Shown: piece after piece, positions 16,064 to 24,903 of the stretch | Position numbering within the stretch: position 1 is the stretch's first letter | Layout: every line of letters begins with the position of its first letter | Assembly (NCBI GenBank): GCA_020025825.1 | Contig: JAHHRL010000002.1 | Location: 124,001 to 188,000 of the forward strand | Direction of reading: 5' to 3' | Length of the DNA stretch: 64,000 bases | Source of the DNA: Faecalibacterium sp. | Lineage (GTDB): Bacteria; Bacillota; Clostridia; Oscillospirales; Ruminococcaceae | Notes under the pieces: generated by a model | The model's input: the letters and a program-made list of their open reading frames with translations, nothing else | The model's database searches: none | Told to the model about the DNA's origin: nothing | Made by a program: the position numbers and the translations under genes

Positions 16064-17374
16064 TTATTCTTCGTCCTCTGCGTCCATATCAGCAGAGCCA
16101 TCCGGCATAATGTGCAAAACAGCCATACGCTCAGGCGCATACAGGTTTTGCATTGCCGCATTTGCATCTTCCACACGCAGGCTTGCCAGCATCTCAATCT
16201 GCTGCACCACCGAACGTCCGGTTAATGCAAAGTCCGCAATCTGGCTGGCAGAATCCTCTGCATTTTCCAGATTTTCTATCAAGGTTCCGTATTTTTGATT
16301 CTTACACAGCGTAAAAATCTCTGGGTCAACGCCCTCACGGCGGATACGCTCGATTTCCTCCAGCAGCATCTGCTGTACCAGTTCGGGCTGGCTGCTTTCA
16401 CCTGTAAACAGTGTGCAGCAGCAGCCGTCCACACGCAGTACCTCGCCGTCAAAGCCCGGGTTCACCAAGCCTGCATCGTACAAACGGCGATACAAAGGCG
16501 ACATACCGCCGCAGATTGCATCGCACAAAATGCCGTACAGTACCTCGGTTGCCTCGTCGTTCGGTGCCAAGGGCTTTTCCTTAAAGCCGATACCGAAAGC
16601 AGGCTTTGCAATGGCCATAGTAATCTTGTTGTAAGGCTTTGCAATGGTAAGGGGTTCGTCTGGGCACAAACGCTGTACTTTTTCATGCACAGCAGCGGGC
16701 TCCATCAGGCCGGCACGCTCACAAGCTGCCAAAACCTGCTCCATGGTAGTGTTGCCTGCCACAGCCAGCACCATATTGTTGGGTGCATAAAAAGCCTTGC
16801 AGCAATTATACAGCATTTCCGGTGTAATCTCTGCAATGCTCTCGCAAGTACCCGCAATATCGCTGCGGATAGGATGCTCGTAGTATAACTGCTCACACAA
16901 GCCGGTAACCAAGCGCCAGTCAGGGCTGTCATCGTACATTTTGATTTCCTGCCCAATAATGCCCTGTTCCTTGGCGATAGTTTCTTTGGTAAAGTACGGG
17001 TGACCTACCATGTTCAGCAGCACGTCCAGGCTCTCATCCAGCATATCTGTTGCCGTAAAAATATAGCAGGTTCTGTCAAAGCTGGTAAATGCATTGGCGC
17101 TTGCGCCTGTTTTTGCATACTTGGCAAACGCATCACCATCTTCGTCCTCAAACATTTTGTGCTCCAAAAAATGTGCCACACCGGCGGGTAAATCCACAAC
17201 CTGATTGCCCAAACGGAACTTTCGGTCGATAGAGCCAAACTTGGTTGCGTAGATGGCATGGGTACAGGAATAGCCCGGCATAGGGCGTACAATCACTGTC
17301 AGGCCCGAGGGCAAAATCTTCCACTCATCTTTTGCCGCAGCAACAGCTGCCGCATTTTTTACTGTATCAGACAT
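16064..17374 (-). CDS. M16 family zinc peptidase, catalytic partner (YmfH-like)
   Basis: 436 aa, two M16 half-domains. The inverse zinc motif HFLEH (HxxEH, residues ~68-72) with the downstream Glu region is intact, so this is the active subunit. The following gene pair partner upstream (17367-18656) lacks the motif; the two overlap by 8 nt and probably make a heterodimer, as B. subtilis YmfF/YmfH-like pairs are thought to do. Likely a processing or quality-control peptidase in the cytoplasm; the substrate is unknown. Confidence 0.9.
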   Translation of the reverse strand: MSDTVKNAAAVAAAKDEWKILPSGLTVIVRPMPGYSCTHAIYATKFGSIDRKFRLGNQVVDLPAGVAHFLEHKMFEDEDGDAFAKYAKTGASANAFTSFDRTCYIFTATDMLDESLDVLLNMVGHPYFTKETIAKEQGIIGQEIKMYDDSPDWRLVTGLCEQLYYEHPIRSDIAGTCESIAEITPEMLYNCCKAFYAPNNMVLAVAGNTTMEQVLAACERAGLMEPAAVHEKVQRLCPDEPLTIAKPYNKITMAIAKPAFGIGFKEKPLAPNDEATEVLYGILCDAICGGMSPLYRRLYDAGLVNPGFDGEVLRVDGCCCTLFTGESSQPELVQQMLLEEIERIRREGVDPEIFTLCKNQKYGTLIENLENAEDSASQIADFALTGRSVVQQIEMLASLRVEDANAAMQNLYAPERMAVLHIMPDGSADMDAEDEE

Positions 17375-18656
17375 TTGCTTCCTCCTTATTGGTAATCAGG
17401 TAGCTGACAGACAGATGGAACCGACGCAGTACATTTCGTACATCCTCCTTGGTAACATGGAGCATCTGCTCTCTCGCCTGTGCCGGTGTGTGAATGCCTG
17501 CACCACGCCAAATCTCCATTGCATACCAAGATTCAATTCCGCTGATGGAATCTTCGATGCTGTCAAAACCGGACAACAGACCACGACGGCAGTCTTCCAG
17601 TTCCTCATCGGTAATGGGGCCGTCACACAGGTCGGTCAGTTCCTTCAAAATAGCAGCCTCTGCCTTTTCTGCGTTGGCGGGTTCGATACCGCTGTTAACC
17701 GACATACTGCCTGTAAAGGTTTGGAATGCAGAAGAGCAGTAATAGCAAATGTTCATCTTTTCACGCACGTTTAAGAACAAACGGCTGGTTACGCTGCCGC
17801 CGAACAAAGCCATTGCCAAACGATATGCTTGCAGTTCCTCCAGATTCATGGGGCAGTCCAGCGTAAACATCATGCACAGCTTTGCCTGTACCATATCAAA
17901 GTTTTCCTTAAAATGCTCAACCTGCTGTACAGGGATACGCACAAACGGAGCCAAAGCCTGCGGTGCACGCTGTACTGCTGCCAGTTCTTTTTGCAGTGCT
18001 GCAATGACCATTTCAGCGTTCGTATCATCAATGCCAAACATCATCAGCTCAATCTGGGCGCCACGCAGCATTTCCTGATAGGCTGCCAGCAAGGTCTGCG
18101 GGGTCTGCTGGTCTACTTCGTCCAAGTAGCCGCCCTGACGAATTTCCGCCGGGGTACCCTTGTAAAACTCTCGCTGAGCTGCACGAGCACAATAAATGCG
18201 CTTTTCGTTGATTTCGTTTTCCAAGTGCTTGCGCAGCATGGTTTTTTCAATTTCCACTTCATTGGGGTCGAATGCGCCGTTTACAAAATACGGATGGAAC
18301 ACTTCATCCAGCAGCAGCTGCGCATACGCACGGGTTAAAGCCTCACCTTCCAAAGCGAAAGCATCTTTAATGCCCGTTACACTAATGCACAGATTATGGT
18401 TTGCGCCAACTGCACGGCCGTCAACGGTTAAATCTGCGCCGTACAAACGTGCCAGCTTTTTGGTCATTTCCGTCATGTCCGGGCAGGACGCACAGCCACG
18501 CTCCATAACCAGCGGCAGCAAAGCGTGTGCCGTAGCAGTTTCCCGCTTTGCCGGGAAAGTAAAATGCAGGCTCAGCCGGCAACGATTAAACTTTTCTGCT
18601 GCAATACGTGTTACATACACGCCCGGCAGAAGCTCTTTTCGCTCTAAACGTTCCAA
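17367..18656 (-). CDS. M16 family peptidase, non-catalytic partner (YmfF-like)
   Basis: 429 aa with M16 fold features but no HxxEH; the equivalent position reads HALLPLVMERGCAS, so it should not bind zinc. It precedes and overlaps the active M16 gene. The start is probably the TTG at 18656: the only good ribosome binding site, AGGAGGA, lies 6 nt before it and inside the longer frame that begins with ATG at 18680, so that ATG cannot be the main start. Confidence 0.88.
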   Translation of the reverse strand: MERLERKELLPGVYVTRIAAEKFNRCRLSLHFTFPAKRETATAHALLPLVMERGCASCPDMTEMTKKLARLYGADLTVDGRAVGANHNLCISVTGIKDAFALEGEALTRAYAQLLLDEVFHPYFVNGAFDPNEVEIEKTMLRKHLENEINEKRIYCARAAQREFYKGTPAEIRQGGYLDEVDQQTPQTLLAAYQEMLRGAQIELMMFGIDDTNAEMVIAALQKELAAVQRAPQALAPFVRIPVQQVEHFKENFDMVQAKLCMMFTLDCPMNLEELQAYRLAMALFGGSVTSRLFLNVREKMNICYYCSSAFQTFTGSMSVNSGIEPANAEKAEAAILKELTDLCDGPITDEELEDCRRGLLSGFDSIEDSISGIESWYAMEIWRGAGIHTPAQAREQMLHVTKEDVRNVLRRFHLSVSYLITNKEEANV

Positions 18657-18714
18657 ATTCAATCCTCCTAGCATATACAATCATCCGCCCATTGGGGCAG
18701 GTATTTGAACCTAA

Positions 18715-19545
18715 TTAAGAATTGCCCGCACCTGTGGTTGTATGCAGTGCCAAAAACTCCTCCAAGGAAAGCTCGCTTGCTGTAATTGCTCTTGCATTTT
18801 CCACACCCACATATCGCCAATGCCACGGCTCGTAGATAACGCCCGTAGCAGCCTGACGTTTTTCCGGGTAGCGTTCAATAAAGCCGTAATCCGGTGCATA
18901 CCGTACCAGCCAGGCATGTGCCTTGGTATCTGCAAAACCAGTGTCAGCTGAGGTGTAGTCGCTTGCTGTAATGTCCGCAGCGTAACCCGTTTGGTGTTCG
19001 CTGCCGCCCGGCGGCGCTACCACTGTACGAGCAGTTGCCTGCGCCTTTTCTTCATCGTAGCCTTGCAGCAGATAACGCTCTTTGTGCTTTGTAAAGAGCT
19101 GTTCCTGATGGTTATAATCCCGATAGCCGGAGTTTAGCACCAAAGTAATTTTTTCTTTTGCTGCTGCCTGTGCCATACGCTGGAATGCGTCCGCTGCTTC
19201 AGGCGAAAGCTGCTCCCCCGTTGCTTCGTCAGCCACAACTGTTTCGGGTGTATAATCCGAGCCTAACAGGCAGTTGCTGTTTACCAAAACCAAGCGTGGG
19301 TCTTGCGGGTTAAACACATATCCCGATACATCATACTTAGCAGTGCCATACTTTGCCACCGCACGAGAGCCCTCTGTCCATTTCCAAACTGTTCGCACAC
19401 AAGCAGCGATAATAAAAAGGATTACCAGCGCTGCTGCTATAATCAGTATTTGCAGTATTTTCTTTTTTCTTCGTCTTGCAGCACGCTCTGCACGGCGGCG
19501 TGCCAGTTGTTCCGGTGTATAGGTTTGCATCGGGGCATTTTGCAT
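18715..19545 (-). CDS. VanY-like D-alanyl-D-alanine carboxypeptidase (M15B)
   Basis: 276 aa. A basic cytoplasmic start (residues 1-28, ARRRAERAARRRKKK), one membrane helix (~29-50) and an outside VanY domain. Zinc motif pieces are visible: SGYRDYNHQ, SEHQTGYAADI (first His and Asp) and EPWHWRYVG (last His). It trims the terminal D-Ala from peptidoglycan stem peptides. Glycopeptide resistance is not implied, because no vanH/A/X is present. GAGG precedes the ATG. It is probably the head of the unit with the two M16 genes and lgt. Confidence 0.9.
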   Translation of the reverse strand: MQNAPMQTYTPEQLARRRAERAARRRKKKILQILIIAAALVILFIIAACVRTVWKWTEGSRAVAKYGTAKYDVSGYVFNPQDPRLVLVNSNCLLGSDYTPETVVADEATGEQLSPEAADAFQRMAQAAAKEKITLVLNSGYRDYNHQEQLFTKHKERYLLQGYDEEKAQATARTVVAPPGGSEHQTGYAADITASDYTSADTGFADTKAHAWLVRYAPDYGFIERYPEKRQAATGVIYEPWHWRYVGVENARAITASELSLEEFLALHTTTGAGNS

Positions 19546-19663
19546 ATTTTATCCTCACTTATCGTATATTACCGACCCGCTCTGGAATCAATTCGATAAT
19601 ATCTTATTATAGCGCATTTAGCGCTATGTGTACAGCTATCTATCCAAGCACGCCTGCTCTATA

Positions 19664-19702
19664 AAATAAAGGCAGCTGCCCACAAAAATGGGAGCTGCCC
19701 GC
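19664..19702 (-). terminator. Terminator of lysC
   Basis: GGCAGCT...AGCTGCC stem with an inner CCA/TGG, followed by a T-rich tract on the minus strand. Confidence 0.7.
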
Positions 19703-19715
19703 AACTTTGTCCTAT

Positions 19716-20924
19716 TCAGCTGTCTATCAGCATATTATGAATTGCACCAACGGCGCTGTCTGCCTGCGCACGTGCCACAATAACAGAGGCTTTCACCTCA
19801 CCCACACATACCATTTTTACAGGAATATCCTGTTCCGCCAATGCCTGAAACATTGCCGCAACAAGTTCCACATGGCTCTGGATTCCAGCCCCTACAATGG
19901 AAACCTTTGCACAATCTGCATCTACGTGAATTTTCTCTGCACAGCAGCCGGCGCTTGCCTGCAACTGCTGCACTGCTTTGTCCGCCTCCGATGCGGCCAC
20001 TGCAAAGCGCAGCTTTTTTCCGCCCGCACTATCTTCTGCTTCTGAAAGAAAATCCACATTGATTTGCTGCTGTGCCAAACAGTTCAGTACAAAAGCCGTA
20101 CTGCTGATATTGTCCGCTTGATTACGCAGCGTTATCACGGCCACCTTAGCGTCACAGGTAACGCCTTTAATTTGTACACCCTCCATTTTTGAGGATGCCT
20201 TTTGGACAACGGTCCCCTTTGTGGGCTGCAAACTGGAAAGTACTTCCAGCTTTACATCGTATTTTTTCGCCAGTTCTACACTGCGGCTGTTCAGAACTTG
20301 ATTTCCTAATGCAGAAAGCTCCAGCATTTCATCAAAAGTAATTTCCGCAAGCTTTTTTGCTGTAGGCACTTTGCGTGGGTCCGCCGTGTATACGCCTTTT
20401 ACGTCCGTATAAATTTGGCATCGGTCCGCATGCAATGCAGCAGCAATCGCTACAGCACTTGTATCGCTTCCGCCACGGCCCAAGGTTGTAATATCCTCTT
20501 GCTTGTTTAACCCCTGAAAACCGGCAACAATCACGATTTTTCCACGTTCCAGTTCATTGGTAATTCGGGCACAGTCCAACTGATTGATTCTGGCTTTTGT
20601 ATAAGCTGTGTCTGTACAAAAGCCAGCCTGCCACCCTGTTAGGCTGATTGCGTCACAGCCCAGCTGGTTTAGCGCCATTGCCAGCAATGCAATACTCACC
20701 TGCTCCCCTGTCGAAAGCAGCACATCCAGCTCTCGCTCAGGCGGATTTAAGGTTATTTCAGCAGCTTTTTCCATCAAGTCATCGGTGGTATCACCTTGGG
20801 CCGAAACCACAACAACCACATCATTTCCCGCACGCTGCGTATTGGCAATAATGTGTGCTGCGTTGAACAGATGGCTACAATCCTTGACGGAGCTCCCGCC
20901 AAACTTTTGCACAATCAATCCCAT
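19716..20924 (-). CDS. lysC: Aspartate kinase
   Basis: 402 aa monofunctional aspartokinase, the first step from aspartate to lysine, threonine and methionine. The kinase motif VQKFGGSSV opens the protein; GRGGSDTSAVAIAAAL and DVKGVYTADPR follow. Residues ~260-402 hold two ACT domains for feedback control. AGGAG precedes the ATG. A 330-nt untranslated stretch separates it from the ACT-domain regulator gene upstream in the same orientation. Confidence 0.95.
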   Translation of the reverse strand: MGLIVQKFGGSSVKDCSHLFNAAHIIANTQRAGNDVVVVVSAQGDTTDDLMEKAAEITLNPPERELDVLLSTGEQVSIALLAMALNQLGCDAISLTGWQAGFCTDTAYTKARINQLDCARITNELERGKIVIVAGFQGLNKQEDITTLGRGGSDTSAVAIAAALHADRCQIYTDVKGVYTADPRKVPTAKKLAEITFDEMLELSALGNQVLNSRSVELAKKYDVKLEVLSSLQPTKGTVVQKASSKMEGVQIKGVTCDAKVAVITLRNQADNISSTAFVLNCLAQQQINVDFLSEAEDSAGGKKLRFAVAASEADKAVQQLQASAGCCAEKIHVDADCAKVSIVGAGIQSHVELVAAMFQALAEQDIPVKMVCVGEVKASVIVARAQADSAVGAIHNMLIDS

Positions 20925-21253
20925 ACGCTCACTCCTCTATGCAATATGCCAGACGTTTTGCAGTCGCTCACGTCCCGCTTATTCACAGACGGGCATTATG
21001 GTACTTCCCAAGCTCATGCTTGATTTGTTGCTATCAATCCGAATTACATCATCAATGAGTTTCCATCGACACTCGATTTGGGTCTGTCATTCTTTGCAAA
21101 GCAATCTATAAACAGCCGCTTTTCGATTGCCTAAATGGTTTATTGCTTATCCCGTTTGCATAAATGCCCTCTGCACGCACATCTTATGCTATTTTTACTC
21201 AATTGGTGCACTTACAAAGCCATTATGCAAATCGTTTGCCTCTTTTTCGTTGG
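20925..21253 (-). other. Long leader/intergenic region before lysC, possibly structured
   Basis: 329 nt without a gene. On the minus strand it has several hairpin-forming pairs: GCAATC/GATTGC, CAAGC-ATGA-GCTTG, CCCG/CGGG, GACGT/ACGTC, and a long-range ACAGAC/GTCTGT that would enclose the middle. No lysine riboswitch core and no T-box sequence was found. No clear promoter was seen. Confidence 0.35.
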
Positions 21254-21679
21254 TTAATCATCACAGCGCACATCAACTACTGTACGCTGTTCCGCCAATG
21301 TTGCAACCAACTCCTGCAAAGACATTTTTAAGCCATTTGTACGAATAGTAACCGCAATTTGTGCTGTGCCGTTTTCCGGCCGGGACTGGTTCAATATAAC
21401 GATACTTGCACCGGCATTACTAATACCTGCCAACAAGGATTGCAGCGCACCTGTTTCATCCAGCAAGGTGGCAACCACTGTTGCTACCTCACGGTTCGCA
21501 TCTGCCTCAAAGATACAGTCTCTGTATTTATAAAAGGCACTGCGTGAAATGCCCACCTCACGGGCCGCCGCACTGACATTGCGTGCCTCTCCACTGGCTA
21601 GCAGCTTTTTTGCCCGCAACACCTGATGGAACACCTCAGGTAAGGCATCCGCATTTACCAATAAAAAACGCTTTTTCAC
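21254..21679 (-). CDS. ACT domain-containing HTH regulator (PheB/ThrR type)
   Basis: 141 aa. The N-terminal part carries a short helix-turn-helix (ARNVSAAAREVGISRSAFYK) and residues ~70-140 an ACT domain (VATLLDETGALQSLLAGISN). Proteins of this layout in Firmicutes bind amino acids, and one B. subtilis member (ThrR) represses threonine genes. The neighbour downstream is aspartate kinase, so control of the aspartate family pathway is a fair inference. The start is GTG at 21679 with a GAGGGGG site. Confidence 0.8.
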   Translation of the reverse strand: MKKRFLLVNADALPEVFHQVLRAKKLLASGEARNVSAAAREVGISRSAFYKYRDCIFEADANREVATVVATLLDETGALQSLLAGISNAGASIVILNQSRPENGTAQIAVTIRTNGLKMSLQELVATLAEQRTVVDVRCDD

Positions 21680-21727
21680 TTTTGTCTCCCCCTCGCGAAC
21701 AAATGTACATGATTCAGAGATATAATA

Positions 21728-21770
21728 ACACCCGCCCCCAAGCTTTGCAAGGGAGCGGGTGTATTTTTGT
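21728..21770. terminator. Terminator of the penicillin-binding protein gene
   Basis: ACACCCGC / GCGGGTGT stem with inner CCC/GGG pairing; T-rich on the plus side and a weaker T-rich tract on the minus side. Confidence 0.6.
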
Positions 21771-21838
21771 TATTTTTGCTAACTTTTGTATTTAGCCGCA
21801 CATAGCCTGCGCACTAATCTGTCTTTTTTCAGAAAAAA

Positions 21839-24115
21839 TCAGTGCATATCACAGTGCGCCGGCATATCATCAGCCTTGTAATAACCTGTACCACGGTTGG
21901 GGCAGCCGGGATTTGCAAGCAAGCCGGTATCCTGGCAGAATGCCGCTGTTACAACGCCCTTGCTGTCCGGGAACTTCTTCGTGGTCATATCCTTCTGGAC
22001 GTCATTCATCAAAGCCTTCCACGCATTTACACAGTTTTTGGTACTGCCCAGGCTCTTCATCTTAGTAGGAACATCATAGCCCCACCAAGTCGCGGTAACA
22101 TAATACGGAGTCAAACCAACAAAGGAGAAGTCCTTCCAGTCGCTTGCCGTACCGGTTTTACCAACAGCTTCCATATTGCCGCCCTGCGGGGTCTGGCCTG
22201 CTGCTGTACCACTAATCAAAACATTGCGCAGCAAACGGTTCATAATACGTGCCGTTTCGGGGGTCAATGCCTGATACTGGCTCATATCTGCTTCCAGATA
22301 CAAGTTGCCCTCAGCATCGTACACTTCGGTATAGAAGCGAGGTGTATTGTAAGTGCCATCATAGAAAATCTGGAACGCTGCGCACAAATCCAAAGTTGTA
22401 ACACCGTAGGACTGGCTGCCCAGAATCATAGATGCCAGAGAGTTATCTTCCGGAACCAGAGTGGACATATTCAGGGTATCGTGTGCAAAATTATAGATTT
22501 TGTCTGTGCCAACGGTTTCGCCGACACGAGCCGCAATCGTATTCAAAGAACGCTGCAAGCCGTCATACAAGGGAATGTCCTGATAGCTGTACTGGAAGTT
22601 GTAGTTACGGGGCCAATCACGCCATGCAGCCGGATGTGCACGCAGCGCATCATCGGACAAACCGGACAAGCCATGCTTGCGGCAGTAGTCCTCATCACGA
22701 ATCTTCATATCCTCCTTAGCATACAAGGGGGAGTCGTTCAGCATACTGGACCAGTTATACAAGCCATACTCGATAGCAAGGCTGTAGGGACCAATCGGCT
22801 TCATGGTAGAACCACACTGGCGGGGTGCCTCGGTTGCACGGTTCAATGCCAAGTCCGCAGTCTTTTCACCAATGCCGCCAACAATGCCACGCACATTGCC
22901 GTCGTAGTCCATGCTGACCATTGCAGCCTGTGTACGCACCTTACGGTAATATACAACTGTGCCGTCATCCTTGGTCTTTGTCTTAAGCGTAACGCCGTCC
23001 TTTTCGTATACAGGGACATCATAGCTGCGCAGCTCGGAAACCTCCTCTTCACGCCAACCGGCCGGGAAGTATTTATCGCCGCTATTCATCATGATGTCTT
23101 CCATGGAGCCCTGCAAATCGGGATTTTCGCAGGAGTAAATCTGGAATCCACCCGTATAAATCAGGTTTTGCGCAGCTTTTTTGCTGACGTTTTCCTTCTC
23201 CATGATTTGCGAGGTCAGCGCATTAAAGATAGCATCCTCGTAGTAAGACTGATTTGTTGCAACAGCAGTTGTATTCTGAGAGTTTTCCTCTACCAAAACC
23301 AAGGGAGCCTCTTTTGCTGCCTGATAATCTTCCTCACTGATTTTGCCCTGCTTATACATATTTGCCAAAACCAGATTTCGGCGGTTAAGCAGTTCTTCCG
23401 GGTTTGTATAAGGGTTATACTTTGTCGGGTTCTTGGTGATGGATGCAATCACTGCACATTCCGGCAGGCTCAGTTCGCTTACGTCCTTGCCAAAGTACTC
23501 TTTGGCAGCGGTCTGCACACCTTGAATGGTACCGGTAAAGCTAATGGTATTCAGATAGTTTTCCAGAATGGTTTCCTTGGAGTACACATTATCCAAATTC
23601 CATGCACGGTAAATTTCACGCAGCTTACGCTTAACGCCTTCCAAGCCAGACTGGTCATCGTCGTCCAGCAGGTTCTTAATCAGCTGCTGCTCCAAAGTAG
23701 ATGCACCCTGACGGCTGCCAAACAGCTTAATGGGTGTATACTCATTGATTGCAGCTGCAAAGGTACGCTTAAAGCTTACACCATGATGTGTCCAGAAATC
23801 CTTATCCTCTGTGCAGATAAATGCATTCTGCAAGTTTTCGGGGATTTTCGACAGCTCTACCTTTAAGCGGTGGCTGTCAGGAGACTTGAACACGCAGGAT
23901 TCGTACCAGTCGCCTACCGGCTTATCCTCATGGTCATAATGCTGCTTGTAAACAATACTGGACTGGCTTTGCTCCAGATTGTCCAGATTCAAAAGCAGTT
24001 TATCCTCCGCTGTAGCCGTTGTAACATAGTTGCATGCCCAAACGGCCAATGCTGCACAGGCCATTACACCTAAGCAGAAGCACACTGCAATAAAGTTTCC
24101 GATAAAAGCCCACAC
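21839..24115 (-). CDS. Class A penicillin-binding protein (transglycosylase/transpeptidase), 5' end irregular
   Basis: 758 aa from GTG 24115. A membrane helix (~3-28) is followed by a GT51 transglycosylase domain (catalytic Glu in TEDKDFWTHHG; RQGASTLEQQLIKNLL) and a transpeptidase domain (SxxK in CGSTMKPI, SLN, KTG in VGKTGTASD). It builds peptidoglycan outside the membrane. Oddity: GTG 24115 sits right at the helix and has no ribosome binding site. In frame upstream is a typical basic tail (GEDPKPAPKTGKKTKKTKKH), but a stop occurs at 24214-24212. An AGGAGG sits at about 24224-24229 with ATA, not ATG, 8 nt later at 24215; that frame would join the tail only if one A of the run at 24180-24183 were removed. 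The true start is therefore unsure. Confidence 0.85.
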   Translation of the reverse strand: MWAFIGNFIAVCFCLGVMACAALAVWACNYVTTATAEDKLLLNLDNLEQSQSSIVYKQHYDHEDKPVGDWYESCVFKSPDSHRLKVELSKIPENLQNAFICTEDKDFWTHHGVSFKRTFAAAINEYTPIKLFGSRQGASTLEQQLIKNLLDDDDQSGLEGVKRKLREIYRAWNLDNVYSKETILENYLNTISFTGTIQGVQTAAKEYFGKDVSELSLPECAVIASITKNPTKYNPYTNPEELLNRRNLVLANMYKQGKISEEDYQAAKEAPLVLVEENSQNTTAVATNQSYYEDAIFNALTSQIMEKENVSKKAAQNLIYTGGFQIYSCENPDLQGSMEDIMMNSGDKYFPAGWREEEVSELRSYDVPVYEKDGVTLKTKTKDDGTVVYYRKVRTQAAMVSMDYDGNVRGIVGGIGEKTADLALNRATEAPRQCGSTMKPIGPYSLAIEYGLYNWSSMLNDSPLYAKEDMKIRDEDYCRKHGLSGLSDDALRAHPAAWRDWPRNYNFQYSYQDIPLYDGLQRSLNTIAARVGETVGTDKIYNFAHDTLNMSTLVPEDNSLASMILGSQSYGVTTLDLCAAFQIFYDGTYNTPRFYTEVYDAEGNLYLEADMSQYQALTPETARIMNRLLRNVLISGTAAGQTPQGGNMEAVGKTGTASDWKDFSFVGLTPYYVTATWWGYDVPTKMKSLGSTKNCVNAWKALMNDVQKDMTTKKFPDSKGVVTAAFCQDTGLLANPGCPNRGTGYYKADDMPAHCDMH

Positions 24116-24335
24116 AGGGTGTTTCTTTGTCTTTTTTGTTTTCTTACCGGTCTTGGGCGCAGGCTTCGGGTCTTCGCCGTTTCTATGAATACGGCGCGGT
24201 TCTTTGGTAGCTATAGCGACCGCCTCCTAACTTCTAACTTTATATCGTTTTAATTTTACATTTTTCCATGCCACTGTGCTTATCTTCTCACCTTTTCAAT
24301 GCAAAATGCGTAAGATGGCATGATAACCGTATTGT

Positions 24336-24364
24336 AGTATAGCACAAACCAAAGCTTTGTACAA
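24336..24364 (-). promoter_or_regulatory. Promoter of the penicillin-binding protein gene
   Basis: TTGTAC (24364-24359), 17 nt, TATACT (24341-24336) with an extended TG, about 115 nt before the AGGAGG-associated start region. Confidence 0.55.
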
Positions 24365-24451
24365 ACCCCCGCAGCATAAGGTTTTATTTTTAACCTCTCA
24401 TGAACTACCCAAAAACGGGCAATACTTTTTTATAAAAAGGAGGTACTGTTT

Positions 24452-24769
24452 ATGCACTCAGCACGTTACTATATCGGCATAGGTTTATGCAGCTTTTTTA
24501 TTATTCTGGGCCTTTTGGGCATTTTAACGCCTCTTTTTCCAAAAGATTTTATGCCCGCCCCTACTTCCGCCCAGCAAGATTACTGGTTGCGGGATTATAA
24601 CGGCCGTATCGCCGTTTATGATACACCTGACGCAGACGCAGCGCCTATTGCAATTCATGATATTTATGTGAACCTTTTGCCGGAATGTGACGCTCTGCGG
24701 CTAAAGGCCGGTATGCTTGTGCACGGCCCTGCTGCGCTGCAGCGGACACTGGAAGATTTAGGCCTGTGA
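24452..24769 (+). CDS. Small membrane-anchored protein of unknown function (BofC C-terminal-like)
   Basis: 105 aa. One membrane helix (~7-28), then a soluble part of about 65 residues with RDYNGRIAVYDTPDADAAPI and LPECDALRLKAGM. This resembles the small clostridial proteins carrying a (Y/N)GRIAV-type domain similar to the C-terminus of BofC; the role is not known. AAGGAGG precedes the ATG. Its stop codon coincides with the start of the 52-bp tandem duplication, and the FkbH-like gene follows 134 nt later. Confidence 0.65.
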   Translation: MHSARYYIGIGLCSFFIILGLLGILTPLFPKDFMPAPTSAQQDYWLRDYNGRIAVYDTPDADAAPIAIHDIYVNLLPECDALRLKAGMLVHGPAALQRTLEDLGL

Positions 24770-24784
24770 AAAAATCCTCGCTTC

Positions 24785-24813
24785 TTGCGGTAAATTCGCT
24801 TTTCTGCTATAAA
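24785..24813 (+). promoter_or_regulatory. Promoter in repeat copy 1
   Basis: TTGCGG (24785-24790), 17-nt spacer, TATAAA (24808-24813) with extended -10 TGC. Same geometry as the other promoters in this window. Confidence 0.5.
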
Positions 24814-24836
24814 TATTAAGAAAAAATCCTCGCTTC

Positions 24837-24865
24837 TTGCGGTAAATTCGCTTTTCTGCTATAAA
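24837..24865 (+). promoter_or_regulatory. Promoter in repeat copy 2
   Basis: Identical TTGCGG-17 nt-TATAAA set, shifted by 52 nt; about 38 nt before the ATG of the FkbH-like gene. Confidence 0.5.
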
Positions 24866-24903
24866 TATTAAAAGGAAAGAAAATCACAACAGGAGGCTGT
24901 CTC

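Larger units (their letters stand above)
24768..24871 (+). repeat. Perfect 52-bp tandem duplication
   Basis: Two copies, 24768-24819 and 24820-24871, identical over the whole 52 bp and starting at the stop codon of the preceding gene. Each copy holds one promoter-like set (see separate entries). Being exact, the duplication is recent or kept by selection. Confidence 0.97.

Noticed and set aside
18715..19545. Glycopeptide resistance locus
   Set aside because: A VanY-like enzyme alone, and a VanR/S-like pair far away at 5.7-8.6 kb, without vanH, vanA/B or vanX, do not make a resistance cluster.
20925..21253. Lysine riboswitch or T-box before lysC
   Set aside because: The conserved lysine-riboswitch core and the T-box antiterminator sequence are both absent.
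21842..23866. 674-codon plus-strand frame opposite the penicillin-binding protein gene
   Set aside because: Antisense shadow of a real, motif-complete gene.
24768..24871. CRISPR-like repeat
   Set aside because: Only two directly adjoining copies, no spacers and no cas genes.
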